A stretch of 64,000 nt of DNA, from contig NZ_CP038634.1 in NCBI RefSeq assembly GCF_004768545.1, positions 310,001-374,000 on the forward strand. Direction: 5' to 3'. The position numbers were made by a program, and so were the translations under genes. This stretch comes from Cupriavidus oxalaticus. GTDB taxonomy: Bacteria; Pseudomonadota; Gammaproteobacteria; Burkholderiales; Burkholderiaceae. Of the stretch, positions 17,481 through 26,429 are shown one piece after another. The first letter of the stretch is position 1; each line of letters begins with the position of its first letter. The notes under the pieces are model-generated. The model was not told where the DNA came from. It made no database searches and worked only from the letters and a program-made list of their open reading frames with translations.

Positions 17481-19175
17481 TCAGCTGCGAGGCTGGGCGA
17501 GGAAGTCGAGGTCACAGCCTTCAGGGGCTTGCGTGACTGTGCGCTGATAGAGTTGCTGATAACCGCCGCGCTTCTGAGGCAGCGGCCTGCGCTCCGTAAG
17601 ACGGCGTGCAATTTCGTCAGGCTCGACCAGCAAGTCGATTCTCTTTTTAGACACCGACAGGCGAATCCGATCGCCGTTGCGGACCGCTTCCAAGGGGCCG
17701 CCGGCCGCCGCCTCCGGAGAGATGTGCAGCACGATGGTGCCGTATGCGGTACCGCTCATGCGGGCATCCGAGATGCGAACAATGTCTTTCACGCCGGCCT
17801 TGGCGAGCTTCGACGGAATAGGCAGATAGCCGGCTTCTGGCATACCGGCTGCCAGCGGGCCGGCGTTCTTCAGCACTAGGATGTCATCCGCATTGACGTC
17901 CAGGTCGGGCGAATCGACACGGTTGGCCAAGTCTTCCAGGCCTTCGAAGACCACCGCGCGGCCTTCGGTTTCGAACAACGAAGGCGTGGCGGCAGCACGC
18001 TTGAAGATTGCGCCGTCCGGTGCCAGGCTGCCGTGCAGGGCAATCAGCCCGCCGACCTCGCTAACCGGCTTGTCAAACGCCCGGACGACTTTGCGGTCCA
18101 CCCAGCCAACCGGTTCGTCCAGGCGCTCGCGCAGCGTCCTGCCATCCACGGTCAGGCAGTCCAGGTTCAGCAGCGGGCGCAGTTCGCGCAGCACCGCGCC
18201 CATGCCGCCTGCGGAATGGAAGTCCTCCATGTACCCATCGCCCACCGGCTTGAGGTCGACCAGCACCGGGGTTTCGTCCGAAATCTCGTTCAGGCGTTGC
18301 GGGCTGATACGGATGCCGAGGCGGCCGGCAACGGCCGTGAGGTGGATGATGGCATTGGTGGAACCGCCCAGCGCCATCAGGACGCGGAAGGCGTTTTCGA
18401 CCGACTGCTCGGTCATGATTTGCGAAGGCACGATTGGCGAACGCGCCAGTCGCACTGCAGCCCGTCCACTCTCTTCAGCGGCCACCAAACGCTGCGAGTC
18501 GACTGCAGGAATCGCCGCGGTGCCTGGCAATGACATGCCGAGCGCTTCCGCAATGCACGCCATCGTACTGGCGGTACCCATGACGGCACAGGTGCCGGCA
18601 GTGGTGGCCAGACGTGTTTCGACCATCTGGATTTCTTGCTGGTCAATCTCTGCGGCTCGGAACTTGCCCCAGAAGCGACGGCAATCCGTGCATGCGCCGA
18701 GCCGCTCGCCCTTGTGGCGACCCGTTGACATCGGGCCAGTCACCAGTTGGATGGCGGGGCGATTGGCAGAAGCAGCGCCCATCAGCTGAGCCGGCACGGT
18801 CTTGTCGCAGCCACCAATCAGGACGACGGCGTCCATCGGTTGGGCGCGCACCATTTCCTCGACGTCCATCGACATCAGGTTGCGGTACACCATGCTGGTC
18901 GGGTTGAGGAACACTTCGCCCAGGGACACCGTGGGGAACATGCGCGGCAAGCCACCTGCCGCGAGCACACCGCGCGATACCGCTTCTACGAGTTGTGGCA
19001 TGTAGCGGTGACAGTTGTTGAAATCGCTGGGCGATGCCGCGATGCCGACAACCGGTTTCGAAAGCAACTCTCCCGAGATACCCATCGAATGCGCCATCGA
19101 GCGGCGCAGGTAACGCGCGAAATCCCGGTCGCCGTAGTTTGTCAGGCCATTGTCTAGGCCAAGCGGTTCAGCCAT
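17481..19175 (-). CDS. IlvD/Edd family dehydratase
   Basis: A 564-residue member of the family that dehydrates dihydroxy-acids or sugar acids to 2-keto acids using an Fe-S cluster. Cluster and active-site signatures are present: GGCDKTVPAQLMGAAS, GACTDCRRFW, GTCAVMGTASTMACIAEALG, and the C-terminal RISDARMSGTAYGTI. ATG 19175 overlaps the stop of the preceding dehydrogenase gene by 8 bases, indicating translational coupling, and has GGAG upstream. Context points to sugar-acid breakdown rather than branched-chain amino-acid synthesis. Confidence 0.9.
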   Translation of the reverse strand: MAEPLGLDNGLTNYGDRDFARYLRRSMAHSMGISGELLSKPVVGIAASPSDFNNCHRYMPQLVEAVSRGVLAAGGLPRMFPTVSLGEVFLNPTSMVYRNLMSMDVEEMVRAQPMDAVVLIGGCDKTVPAQLMGAASANRPAIQLVTGPMSTGRHKGERLGACTDCRRFWGKFRAAEIDQQEIQMVETRLATTAGTCAVMGTASTMACIAEALGMSLPGTAAIPAVDSQRLVAAEESGRAAVRLARSPIVPSQIMTEQSVENAFRVLMALGGSTNAIIHLTAVAGRLGIRISPQRLNEISDETPVLVDLKPVGDGYMEDFHSAGGMGAVLRELRPLLNLDCLTVDGRTLRERLDEPVGWVDRKVVRAFDKPVSEVGGLIALHGSLAPDGAIFKRAAATPSLFETEGRAVVFEGLEDLANRVDSPDLDVNADDILVLKNAGPLAAGMPEAGYLPIPSKLAKAGVKDIVRISDARMSGTAYGTIVLHISPEAAAGGPLEAVRNGDRIRLSVSKKRIDLLVEPDEIARRLTERRPLPQKRGGYQQLYQRTVTQAPEGCDLDFLAQPRS

Positions 19176-20103
19176 GTTCTTTCTCCATCTGGGGTGCTGC
19201 GGCGCTGAACTGCACGGCAAGCATGTCTTCAAAGAAACGCGTCATTGCGCCCTTGTCGCTGGTGCCGTGGCCGGCCAACAGACTCATCTGATATGTGGCG
19301 GTAGCGGCGGCAAGCACAGGCATCGGGATGCAATGGCGAGCGCCTAACTCGGCCGCGCTGACCAGGTCCTTGTAGGCCGCCTTGAGCGGATAGCCGTCGC
19401 TGAAGTGGCGTGCCAGGATGCGGGGCAGGAAGAATTCCGATGCGTAGCTACGCCCCGTGCCGCTGTTGATGACTGACGCAATCTTCTCGGGGTCCAGCCC
19501 CATCTTCCGGGACATGGGAAGAATCTCTGCGAGAGCGGCGCAGTTGATATCGAATAACAACTGGTTCACGAGCTTCGTCAGCTGTCCGCTACCTGCGTCA
19601 CCCATGTACAGGACGTTGTTGCCCATGCGCTCGAGCCACGGCTTCACCGTTTCAAAGGTCTGTTCCGCCCCGCCGCACATGACAGTCAATGTGCCGGCTT
19701 CAGCCCGCGATTGCATTCCCGACACCGGCGCATCGAGGAACACGATGCCGGCAGCAGTAAGACGTGCATGAATATCCATCGTCGCACCGTGCTCCATCGT
19801 GCTGGTATCGACAACGATGGAACCCGGACGAAGCAGCGTTGCCAATCCACCGTCGCCAAATAGCACATCCAGCACGGCAGCGGTGCCTGGCAGACTCAGG
19901 AACACAATTTTGGCGTCGGCCAGGCCGGCCAGATTGTCGGCTGTCGTAGCGCCAGCTTCCTGCAGCTCCCGATACGGGTCCTGCACTTTTGACGTGACGC
20001 GCAGGTCCGTGTCGGCATGAATCAGGTTAAGAGCCATTGGCTTGCCCATCTGGCCGAGGCCAACGAAGCCAACAATGGTGCGCTCGGAATTTGCGGCACT
20101 CAT
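19168..20103 (-). CDS. 3-hydroxyisobutyrate dehydrogenase-like NAD(P)-dependent oxidoreductase
   Basis: A 311-residue beta-hydroxyacid dehydrogenase. The nucleotide motif GFVGLGQMGKPMA is near residue 13. The substrate motif is FLDAPVSGM and the catalytic lysine lies in GSGQLTKLVNQLL. Relatives include GarR (tartronate semialdehyde reductase), LtnD (threonate dehydrogenase) and MmsB. Start overlaps the VOC gene stop by four bases. The operon suggests it oxidises or reduces a hydroxy acid or semialdehyde derived from a sugar acid. Confidence 0.9.
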   Translation of the reverse strand: MSAANSERTIVGFVGLGQMGKPMALNLIHADTDLRVTSKVQDPYRELQEAGATTADNLAGLADAKIVFLSLPGTAAVLDVLFGDGGLATLLRPGSIVVDTSTMEHGATMDIHARLTAAGIVFLDAPVSGMQSRAEAGTLTVMCGGAEQTFETVKPWLERMGNNVLYMGDAGSGQLTKLVNQLLFDINCAALAEILPMSRKMGLDPEKIASVINSGTGRSYASEFFLPRILARHFSDGYPLKAAYKDLVSAAELGARHCIPMPVLAAATATYQMSLLAGHGTSDKGAMTRFFEDMLAVQFSAAAPQMEKEHG

Positions 20104-20483
20104 GCGTCGGCCCTCTCGGAGATTTCAATCAGATTCAGGTCGGGGTCGCGCAGGTAAATCGAACGCAGGCGGTAGTTCGCGCCGGTACGGGCGACCGGCC
20201 CTTCGATAATGCGAGCGCCCCGCGCATTCAGTTTCGCGATGACTTCATCGAGCGGAATCGCCGCGATAAAGCAGAGGTCCAGGGCGCCAGGCACGGGAAG
20301 ATGGGCCTTCGGCTCGAATTCCTTGCCCTTCACATGCAGATTGATTTTCTGCTCGCCGAACTTGAAGGCTTTGCGGCCTTCTGCGAAGGTCTCGAGGGTC
20401 ATCCCCAACAGACCGACGTAGAAATCGACACATGCTTCCTCGTTGCTGGTCGTCAAGACCAGATGGTCCAAGTGATGAATCAC
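20100..20483 (-). CDS. VOC family (glyoxalase/dioxygenase-fold) protein
   Basis: A 127-residue vicinal-oxygen-chelate protein beginning at GTG 20483, which sits six bases after AAGGAG. The longer frame reaching 20624 would run through the LysR operator and overlap the LysR start, so it was rejected. Recognisable features are the opening IHHLDHLVLTTSN with a metal histidine, the helix DFYVGLLGMTL, and the closing YLRDPDLNLIEISE with the metal glutamate. It is the first gene of the operon. The reaction could be isomerisation, lyase or ring-opening. Confidence 0.85.
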   Translation of the reverse strand: MIHHLDHLVLTTSNEEACVDFYVGLLGMTLETFAEGRKAFKFGEQKINLHVKGKEFEPKAHLPVPGALDLCFIAAIPLDEVIAKLNARGARIIEGPVARTGANYRLRSIYLRDPDLNLIEISERADA

Positions 20484-20568
20484 CAGCGTCTCCTTCTTGC
20501 GATTTTGCGATGACCTCGAATGTATGCGCACGAATAGGAGAGGAGGAATTCCTAATTTCGCATGGAGC

Positions 20569-20585
20569 CTTCGCATTTTGCGAAG
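20569..20585. promoter_or_regulatory. LysR-type operator between divergent VOC operon and LysR gene
   Basis: CTTCGCA-TTT-TGCGAAG is a perfect 7-bp dyad containing TTCGCATTTTGCGAA, which fits the LysR T-N11-A rule exactly. It lies 32 bases before the LysR start and 85 before the operon's GTG. Another TTCGCA half-site is at 20557-20562, and TTGCGA half-sites are at 20497-20502 and 20505-20510. Confidence 0.65.
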
Positions 20586-20617
20586 CCGGTCGCTTGCCAG
20601 ACTGATAAAGTGCCTAC

Positions 20618-21532
20618 ATGCCACAGAACTTCATCAATCCCGCTCGCGTCGATTTCGTCACTCTGCGTTTGTTCTGTGCCGTGGCACAGACCGGCAGCAT
20701 CACCAAGGGTGCCGAGCGGTGTAACTTGGCGCTATCGGCCGCAAGCAGGCGGATTTCGGACTTCGAAACCGCCTCTAACGCAGTCCTGATGGAGCGGAAT
20801 GCCCACGGCATTCGGCTGACGCCCGCTGGTCACGTTGCGCTTCAGCACGCGATGCGTCTTTTTCAGGGATTCGAGCTTTTCAGTAATGAGCTCAGCGAGT
20901 ACTCAAGCGGTTCTCGGGGACACGTTCGGCTTTGGGCGAACATGTCCGCCCTGGTCGAATTTCTTCCATCTGCACTAGAAAGCTTTTTGCACCTTTACCC
21001 CGACACCCGTGTCGAGGTCGAAGAGCAACTCAGCGGTGACATCGTCCGTGCAATCGTGGAAGGACTGGCAGACGTAGGCATCTTCGTCGAGGGTCCACCA
21101 ACGCACGGTCTGAACGTCATCCCCTATCAAACTGACCGGCTCGTTGTACTTTGCTCGAAGACGCACCCGTTGGCGGGGGTGGACGAAATCGACTTCCGAA
21201 GCTGTCTTTCCTATGACTTCGTGGGCCTGAATCGAGGCAGTTCGCTGCTTAACACCATCTCTAGCGCGGCACATGACATTGGCTTTCCGTTGCGGCTGCG
21301 CATCCAGGTTCGAAGCTTTGACGCCATGTCCGAAATGATTGCTTCTAATCTGGGGATAGGTGTACTTCCGCTCGGCGCATGCTTTCGAAAGCTCGAGCCG
21401 TGGGGTCTGAAAGCCGTTCGGCTTGTAGATGACTGGGCAGAGCGGAGGCTGCTTATCGCCACGAGCGCCTCCCGCGCTCTGTCCGGTTCAGCTGCCCTTC
21501 TTGTCGAGCATCTGAGTAAGACGCCTGACTGA
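20618..21532 (+). CDS. LysR family transcriptional regulator
   Basis: A 304-residue regulator. The N-terminal winged helix-turn-helix is clear (DFVTLRLFCAVAQTGSITKG, then LALSAASRRISDFE, RNAHGIRLTPAG), followed by a periplasmic-binding-like effector domain (GHVRLWANMSALVEFLP and later IGVLPLGA). It is divergent from the VOC-dehydrogenase-dehydratase operon with a matching operator between them, so it very probably controls that operon and itself in response to a pathway intermediate. Confidence 0.92.
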   Translation: MPQNFINPARVDFVTLRLFCAVAQTGSITKGAERCNLALSAASRRISDFETASNAVLMERNAHGIRLTPAGHVALQHAMRLFQGFELFSNELSEYSSGSRGHVRLWANMSALVEFLPSALESFLHLYPDTRVEVEEQLSGDIVRAIVEGLADVGIFVEGPPTHGLNVIPYQTDRLVVLCSKTHPLAGVDEIDFRSCLSYDFVGLNRGSSLLNTISSAAHDIGFPLRLRIQVRSFDAMSEMIASNLGIGVLPLGACFRKLEPWGLKAVRLVDDWAERRLLIATSASRALSGSAALLVEHLSKTPD

Positions 21533-21691
21533 ATTGCTGCCGTCCGATAGGCCACTCTGCAAGATCAACGGCTTACATGCTCGGAATCTGCACGTGTTAG
21601 AGCGCATCATCCGTATTAGGGCGCGTTACACATCAACCCATAACAGGCTAGGCCTCCCAAACAGCACCAACCTCAACCGAAGGATGGAACG

Positions 21692-22033
21692 ATGACGAAA
21701 TACCTTATCTCCTTTCCTGGAAGGGCGATGCAAGTCCCCGCCGAGGACTTTGCCGCCGTGGGCGAAGCTGCGCACGAGGTCATACGCGAGGCGAAGGCTG
21801 CAGGCGTGTACGTGTTCGGTGGTGGTATCAACGAGGATGTCGCACCACTCATGGTCGCCTCAGACGGCACGGTCACAAACGAAACCTATCCCCAGACGAA
21901 GGAGTTCGACGGTGGCTTCTGTGTCCTGCAGCTCCCGTCGCGCGAAGCCGCCATCCTGTGGGCTGCAAAGATCGCCAAAGCCTGCCGCTGCTCGCAGGAA
22001 CTCCGCGAGTTTGGGTATGACCCCGAGAGCTGA
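21692..22033 (+). CDS. YCII-related domain protein
   Basis: A 113-residue protein of the YciI-like (DGPF/YCII) family: MTKYLISFPGRAMQVPAEDF at the start, a central GVYVFGGGINED strand-turn, then EFDGGFCVLQLPSREAAILWA. Bacterial members are small alpha/beta ferredoxin-like dimers, often beside ECF sigma factors, mostly of unknown activity. It stands alone downstream of the LysR gene and has its own 160-base leader. Confidence 0.75.
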   Translation: MTKYLISFPGRAMQVPAEDFAAVGEAAHEVIREAKAAGVYVFGGGINEDVAPLMVASDGTVTNETYPQTKEFDGGFCVLQLPSREAAILWAAKIAKACRCSQELREFGYDPES

Positions 22034-22461
22034 CGGGCAGGGCCCGTACCCACTGCGAGCGAAGACACTCTCCCGCATCTACTTTCCTCATCGCCATGAA
22101 CTTCAGTCAGGCAATAGCCGAGTCCGGTTGCAGAGCTGCCGCCGGAAGCCGCTTTCCGTTGAACCCAAAGGAAGCTTGCGAATCGTCTGATCGTCATCCC
22201 CAACTGAAAAGGGAAAACTAAGGCCATCACCGAGACAACGGTGATCGGGCGTCGAAACCCGCTTTCACCAACGGATGGTCGCTCAGGCGACCATCCTCAA
22301 ACGCACGCGCGCGTCGCTTCACAATGGCGGGCCGGGCGGGGCAGCCAATCAGGCTGGCCGGTGTTCGTTGGTGAGCCGGTATTTCGACCCCCGCTGTCAG
22401 GCCCGCCACCCCTCAAGCAATTGCATCAGGCGGGTCTCCTAACCTTCTTCAGGAGAACGCA
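22034..22461. other. Intergenic region holding a structured element
   Basis: About 430 bases with no gene. Positions 22247-22392 form a large nested inverted-repeat structure. The remainder shows nothing recognisable apart from a leader with AGGAGAA before the next start. Confidence 0.5.
22247..22392 (+). repeat. Nested inverted-repeat element upstream of a DUF1484-like gene
   Basis: The ends (22247-22271 and 22368-22392) are imperfect inverted repeats sharing GTCGAAA and CACCAA cores. Inside is a perfect 10-bp hairpin, GGATGGTCGC-TCAG-GCGACCATCC (22273-22296), and a 5-bp hairpin CAGCC-AATCA-GGCTG (22342-22356). It ends about 70 bases before the small gene. It could be a MITE-like repeat, a small RNA or a 5'-leader structure. 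Confidence 0.55.
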
Positions 22462-22683
22462 ATGCAAGAGAAAGCCCGTCAACAGCGCGAAGCCATTATC
22501 GTCGGCATTCCGGCAGAAACACTTGAATCGCTCGACCGGATCAAGGCCGGCCTGGGTAGCGTCCTGTCGCTGCTGGAAGTGGAAAGCGAGCGCTTGCAGG
22601 CATGCCACGGCGTACACTGCCTGCTGGCAATGATCAAAACGCAACTTGATCTGATGGCAGAGGAGTTGTGTCCCGTGGCGTGA
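22462..22683 (+). CDS. Small DUF1484-like protein
   Basis: A 73-residue soluble, mostly helical protein with no signal peptide. The pattern ETLESLDRIKAGLGSVLSLL then CHGVHCLLAMIKTQLDLMAEEL resembles small Ralstonia/Cupriavidus proteins grouped as DUF1484, whose function is unknown. ATG 22462 has AGGAGAA upstream. It converges with the histidine kinase gene, 7 bases apart. Confidence 0.65.
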   Translation: MQEKARQQREAIIVGIPAETLESLDRIKAGLGSVLSLLEVESERLQACHGVHCLLAMIKTQLDLMAEELCPVA

Positions 22684-22690
22684 GTCGTCA

Positions 22691-24769
22691 TCACCCTCGG
22701 CCATCCGCCTCTGGCTGCGCCGCAGACCCGTCTTCGCGCAGCCAGACGATGAACTCGGCACCCTGCCCCACCGTGCTTTCCACCGTAATGCGGCCACCAT
22801 AGCGCTCTACCAGCGCATAGCTGATGGACAGGCCGAGGCCGGTCCCCATCTGCTTCTTGGTGGTGAAAAACGGATTGAACAGGTTGGGCAGGTCTTCCTC
22901 GCGGATGCCGCGGCCCGTGTCGCGCACATGCAGCGTCACGCCGTGCCCTTCCCAGTCGCGCGTGGCCAGCGTAAGGATGCCGCCCTCCGGCATGGCGTGG
23001 ATGGCATTGGTCACCAGGTTGACGATGACCTGCTGCAGTTCGCTGCGGCTGATGCGCACGCGGCGTGTGGCCTGGCAGGCCAGTTCGACCCGGATGGCCG
23101 CGTCCTTCAGCATATGCCGGACCAGGTCCACGCAGCCGGCCGCGACCTCGCCCACATCCAGGCGCTCGGTATTGCCGGCGTAGGCCTCCGGCCGGACAAA
23201 CTGCAGCAGCCGGTTGGTCAGCAGGTAGATGCGTCGCACCTGCTCGTCGATCAGCCGCAATTCATGCCGGACCGGCTCCGCGGCCGGGCCGAGAATATCG
23301 CGGGCCACGTCCAGGTTGCCCTGGATCACCGCAATCGGATTGTTGATCTCATGGGCCACGCCCGCGGTAAGCTGCCCCGCGAGCGCAAGCTTTTCCGAGG
23401 TAATCAGCTGCTGCCGGGTCGCGCGCAGCACCGCGTTCGCATCCTCGAGCTCGCGGGTCCGCTCGGCGACCTTGCCGTCTAGCGAGTCCGCCCAGTCCCT
23501 GAGCTCGGCATTGCGCTGCTGCACGTCCGACAGCAACCGGTCGAACTGGCCAGCGAGCTGGCCCAGTTCATCCTCGCTGCGCACCGGGCCGACGCGCGCG
23601 TTGTCGTTGCCGGCCTCGAGCGCGCGCATGGTGCCGACCATCTGCGTCATCGGCGTGAACACGCGCCTGGCCCACAGCAGCGAGAATAGCGCTCCCGCCA
23701 CGGCCAGCAGCAGGAACAGGCCCACCAGCACGCCCAGCGCGAGGTCCTTGGCCTGGCTGATCGGCCTGGCCAGGTAGCCCACGTAGAGCATGCCGATGCG
23801 CTGGCCGCGGCTGTCCACGATAGGCTCATAGGCGCTCATGTACCGGTCGTTGACCACGAAGGCCAGGTCCAGCCATTTTTCGCCACGCGTGAGCACCTTG
23901 TCCCGCACCTCGCGGGAGACGCGCGTGCCCAGGGCCCGCTCGCCATGGAACAGCCGCACATTGGTGGCAATGCGCGTGTCGTCCAGGAACAGGGTCGCCG
24001 TGCCCTGGCTGCCACGGGGCAGGGATTCCGGCTGGTAGACCAGTGCGTTGATCGCGTCGATAAAGCCGAGGTTGTGGTTCAGCAGCGTACCGCCGTGCAG
24101 GATCGCCACCAGCTTGCCCGCCGCATCGAACACCGGCGCCGCCGCGTGCACCACCATGCCACGGGATTCCATGGTCCTGTCGGTCGGCGCCGCATTGGCG
24201 GTGGCGCGCAGCGTTACCTGGGCGCGCCTGGCAAGGTCGCCGGAGACGGCAGCCAGCTGCGCGGCGGACCAGGCGTCGGTGGCGGCATCCGGGCGGCCGG
24301 CCGCGGCGCTTTCCACCACGCGCCAGCCGGCGTAGTCCATACCCGCCGCACCCGCCGGCGCAGCGGCAAGCAGCCGCCCTTTGGGATCGAGCAGTTGCAG
24401 GAAGTCGAGGCCGTGCGTACGCCGCGCGTCGGCCAGGATGGCGGGCATGGCGCTGCCGCGGCCAAGACCGTCCACCAGGGCATAGGATCTGGCCTCCTGC
24501 AGGACGCGGTCTTTCATGCCGCCGACCATGTGCTCGAAGTACTCGTGGGCGACCAGCAGGTCGCTGTTGACCTTGTAGGCCAGCAAGGCCTGGAACGTGC
24601 GATTGCCCCACAGCGCCATCAGCAGCAGCAGCGCCACCAGCGCCACCAGCAGGGGCGCGACCACGATGGACACCAGCTTGGCGCGCAGCGAGGCGCGATA
24701 GCGGCGCAGCAGCATTGAGGGCGCTGAGGGCGTTGAGGGCTTCAAGCGCGCAGGCCCCACTGCAGGCAT
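22691..24769 (-). CDS. Sensor histidine kinase, DctB-like with periplasmic Cache domain
   Basis: Up to 692 residues; an internal start at 24715 (MLLRRYRASL) would remove 18. Order: TM1 (about 31-53), a long periplasmic double-Cache sensor (54-345), TM2 (345-367), HAMP, a coiled coil with ERTRELEDANAVL, HisKA with the phospho-accepting His473 (GVAHEINNP), and HATPase with NLVTNAIHAM, DTGRGI and GTGLGLSI. The start overlaps the response-regulator stop by 28 bases, so the two are coupled. Cache sensors of this type bind small carboxylates, which fits the divergent oxalate/formate-family transporter. Confidence 0.9.
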   Translation of the reverse strand: MPAVGPARLKPSTPSAPSMLLRRYRASLRAKLVSIVVAPLLVALVALLLLMALWGNRTFQALLAYKVNSDLLVAHEYFEHMVGGMKDRVLQEARSYALVDGLGRGSAMPAILADARRTHGLDFLQLLDPKGRLLAAAPAGAAGMDYAGWRVVESAAAGRPDAATDAWSAAQLAAVSGDLARRAQVTLRATANAAPTDRTMESRGMVVHAAAPVFDAAGKLVAILHGGTLLNHNLGFIDAINALVYQPESLPRGSQGTATLFLDDTRIATNVRLFHGERALGTRVSREVRDKVLTRGEKWLDLAFVVNDRYMSAYEPIVDSRGQRIGMLYVGYLARPISQAKDLALGVLVGLFLLLAVAGALFSLLWARRVFTPMTQMVGTMRALEAGNDNARVGPVRSEDELGQLAGQFDRLLSDVQQRNAELRDWADSLDGKVAERTRELEDANAVLRATRQQLITSEKLALAGQLTAGVAHEINNPIAVIQGNLDVARDILGPAAEPVRHELRLIDEQVRRIYLLTNRLLQFVRPEAYAGNTERLDVGEVAAGCVDLVRHMLKDAAIRVELACQATRRVRISRSELQQVIVNLVTNAIHAMPEGGILTLATRDWEGHGVTLHVRDTGRGIREEDLPNLFNPFFTTKKQMGTGLGLSISYALVERYGGRITVESTVGQGAEFIVWLREDGSAAQPEADGRG

Positions 24770-26133
24770 TTGCGGTCCAGCGTGCGGCGCGAGATGCCGA
24801 GCCGGCGCGCGGCTTCCACGCGATTGCCGCCCTCCGCCGCCAGCACCTGCAGGATGTGCCGGCGCTCGACGGCTTCGAGCAGGGTGGCGTCGTCGGCGGC
24901 TGCGTCATGCGTCGGCGGCGTATCCGCGTCACGCGGCTCGGCGGCATGGGCCAGCAGTTCGACCGGGTACTCGCCCAGGATCAGCGCCCGCTCCACCAGG
25001 TTGCGCAGCTCGCGCGCATTGCCTGGCCAGTCATAGGCCTTGAGCAGGCACACCAGCGACGGCGACAGCGGCACCGGCGGCAGCCCCAGCTGCGCCGACA
25101 GCTGCTCGGAGAAATGCTCGGCCAGCGGCACCACGTCTTCCGGCCGCGTGCGCAGCGGCGGGATGGTCACGGCGACCACGTCGAGCCGGTAGAACAGGTC
25201 CTGGCGGAAGCGCCCCGCGGCGACTTCGTTGGCCAGGTTGCGGTTGCAGGCGGCAACGATGCGCACGTCCACCGCGATCTCGCGCTCGGTGCCGAGCGGG
25301 CGGATGCGCCGGTCCTCGATGACGCGCAGCAGCTTGGCCTGCATCGCCAGCGGCAGTTCCGAGATCTCGTCCAGGAACAGCGTGCCGCCATCGGCATAGA
25401 GGAACAGCCCGTGGCGCGCGCCGGCCGCGCCGGTGAAAGCGCCCTTGGCGTGGCCGAACAGCTCGCTTTCGATGATCTCGGGCGCCATCGCGCCGCAGTT
25501 CAGCGGCACGAACTGGCCCTGGCGGCCGCTGAGCCGGTGCAGCTCGCGCGCCACCACTTCCTTGCCGGTGCCGGACTCGCCCGTCACCAGCACCGTGGAC
25601 GGCATCGGTGCGACCCGCGCGACCAGCGCCATCAGCTTCTTCATGGCTTCGGACTCGCCGATGAAGTCCTTGTGGATGGTGTACTTGTCCAGCTCGCGGC
25701 GCAGCAGGTAGTTCTCGCGCGCGAGCCGGGCCTGGTTGAAGCAGCGCCGGATGGCGTTGAGCACCTGGTCGACGCGGAACGGCTTGACGATGAAGTCCGC
25801 CGCGCCGGAGCGCAGCGCGGCAATGGCCGTGTCCATGTCGGCGAAGGCCGTCATCAGGATGACGTCGGCGGGATTGCCGGCTGCGCGCAATGCCTGGAGC
25901 CACTCCATGCCGCTGGCGCCGGGCAGCGCCACGTCCAGCAGGATCAGGTCCACATGGCGCTGCTCCAGCAGCGCGGCGCCCGCTTCGGCGCTGTCGGCCG
26001 TAAGCACGCTGCCCACCTTGCCTTCCAGCGCCCGCGACAGGAACGAACGCATGCCGGCCTCGTCGTCCACCACCAGGATCGTGCGGCGCTGCCAGTTATC
26101 GGCTTCGGCGGCGTTGCTTTGTCGTTCGCTCAT
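24742..26133 (-). CDS. Sigma-54-dependent response regulator, DctD/NtrC family
   Basis: A 463-residue activator. The receiver domain has the phospho-acceptor Asp67 ([10 protein letters not shown]). The AAA+ domain has Walker A GESGTGKE, the sigma-54 contact loop GAFTGA, and Walker [12 protein letters not shown] Fis-type HTH ends the protein ([20 protein letters not shown]). ATG 26133 is used; the frame extends 88 codons upstream into the operator region but that part is unlike the family. It is divergent from the transporter gene, whose upstream region carries paired dyads and a -24/-12 promoter. Confidence 0.93.
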   Translation of the reverse strand: MSERQSNAAEADNWQRRTILVVDDEAGMRSFLSRALEGKVGSVLTADSAEAGAALLEQRHVDLILLDVALPGASGMEWLQALRAAGNPADVILMTAFADMDTAIAALRSGAADFIVKPFRVDQVLNAIRRCFNQARLARENYLLRRELDKYTIHKDFIGESEAMKKLMALVARVAPMPSTVLVTGESGTGKEVVARELHRLSGRQGQFVPLNCGAMAPEIIESELFGHAKGAFTGAAGARHGLFLYADGGTLFLDEISELPLAMQAKLLRVIEDRRIRPLGTEREIAVDVRIVAACNRNLANEVAAGRFRQDLFYRLDVVAVTIPPLRTRPEDVVPLAEHFSEQLSAQLGLPPVPLSPSLVCLLKAYDWPGNARELRNLVERALILGEYPVELLAHAAEPRDADTPPTHDAAADDATLLEAVERRHILQVLAAEGGNRVEAARRLGISRRTLDRKCLQWGLRA

Positions 26134-26235
26134 CACTTTGGTTGTTGCGGTGCAGGCGGAGAGTCTAGCGACTGTGCCCGATCCGCCTGTATTGGGGTTA
26201 AACCGACCCGACCGTGCGCGGCGGCGGCCGTGGAT

Positions 26236-26248
26236 GGACATTTTGACC
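26236..26248. promoter_or_regulatory. Upstream activator site 1
   Basis: GGACATTTTGACC is a 13-bp dyad with one mismatch to the second site. Its centre is 33 bp from that of site 2, about three helical turns, and about 110 bp upstream of the -24/-12 element. Likely bound by the adjacent NtrC-family regulator. Confidence 0.6.
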
Positions 26249-26268
26249 CGCACGCCGGGCCCGTGCCC

Positions 26269-26281
26269 GGACATTTTGTCC
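26269..26281. promoter_or_regulatory. Upstream activator site 2
   Basis: GGACA-TTT-TGTCC is a perfect 5-bp dyad, the same word as site 1 with full symmetry. It lies about 77 bp upstream of the -24/-12 element, a normal enhancer distance for sigma-54 activators. Confidence 0.65.
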
Positions 26282-26344
26282 AATGGCCCGCCCTTCCGGA
26301 AGGCCGCTTGCCGCAACCCATTGATGGCAAACGGTATCGGCCAC

Positions 26345-26360
26345 CGGCACAGCTCTTGCT
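26345..26360 (+). promoter_or_regulatory. Sigma-54 (-24/-12) promoter of the OFA transporter
   Basis: CGGCACAGCTCTTGCT matches the consensus TGGCAC-N5-TTGC at all but the first base, and has the required GG-N10-GC spacing (26346-26347 and 26358-26359). It sits 70 bases before the transporter ATG. Confidence 0.75.
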
Positions 26361-26429
26361 GAACGACGCGCCTCAGCCCGGCGCACCCGCGCAACAAGAG
26401 GCTGCCACTTCCAGGTAGGAGACAACTTC

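Larger units (their letters stand above)
26134..26429. promoter_or_regulatory. Divergent control region of two-component system and OFA transporter
   Basis: Almost 300 bases with two 13-bp dyads and a sigma-54 promoter pointing at the transporter. The predicted transcript would begin near 26371, giving a leader of about 60 bases with TAGGAGACAAC before the ATG. Confidence 0.65.

Noticed and set aside
26134..26397. N-terminal extension of the response regulator
   Set aside because: It covers the sigma-54 control region and is unlike any receiver domain.
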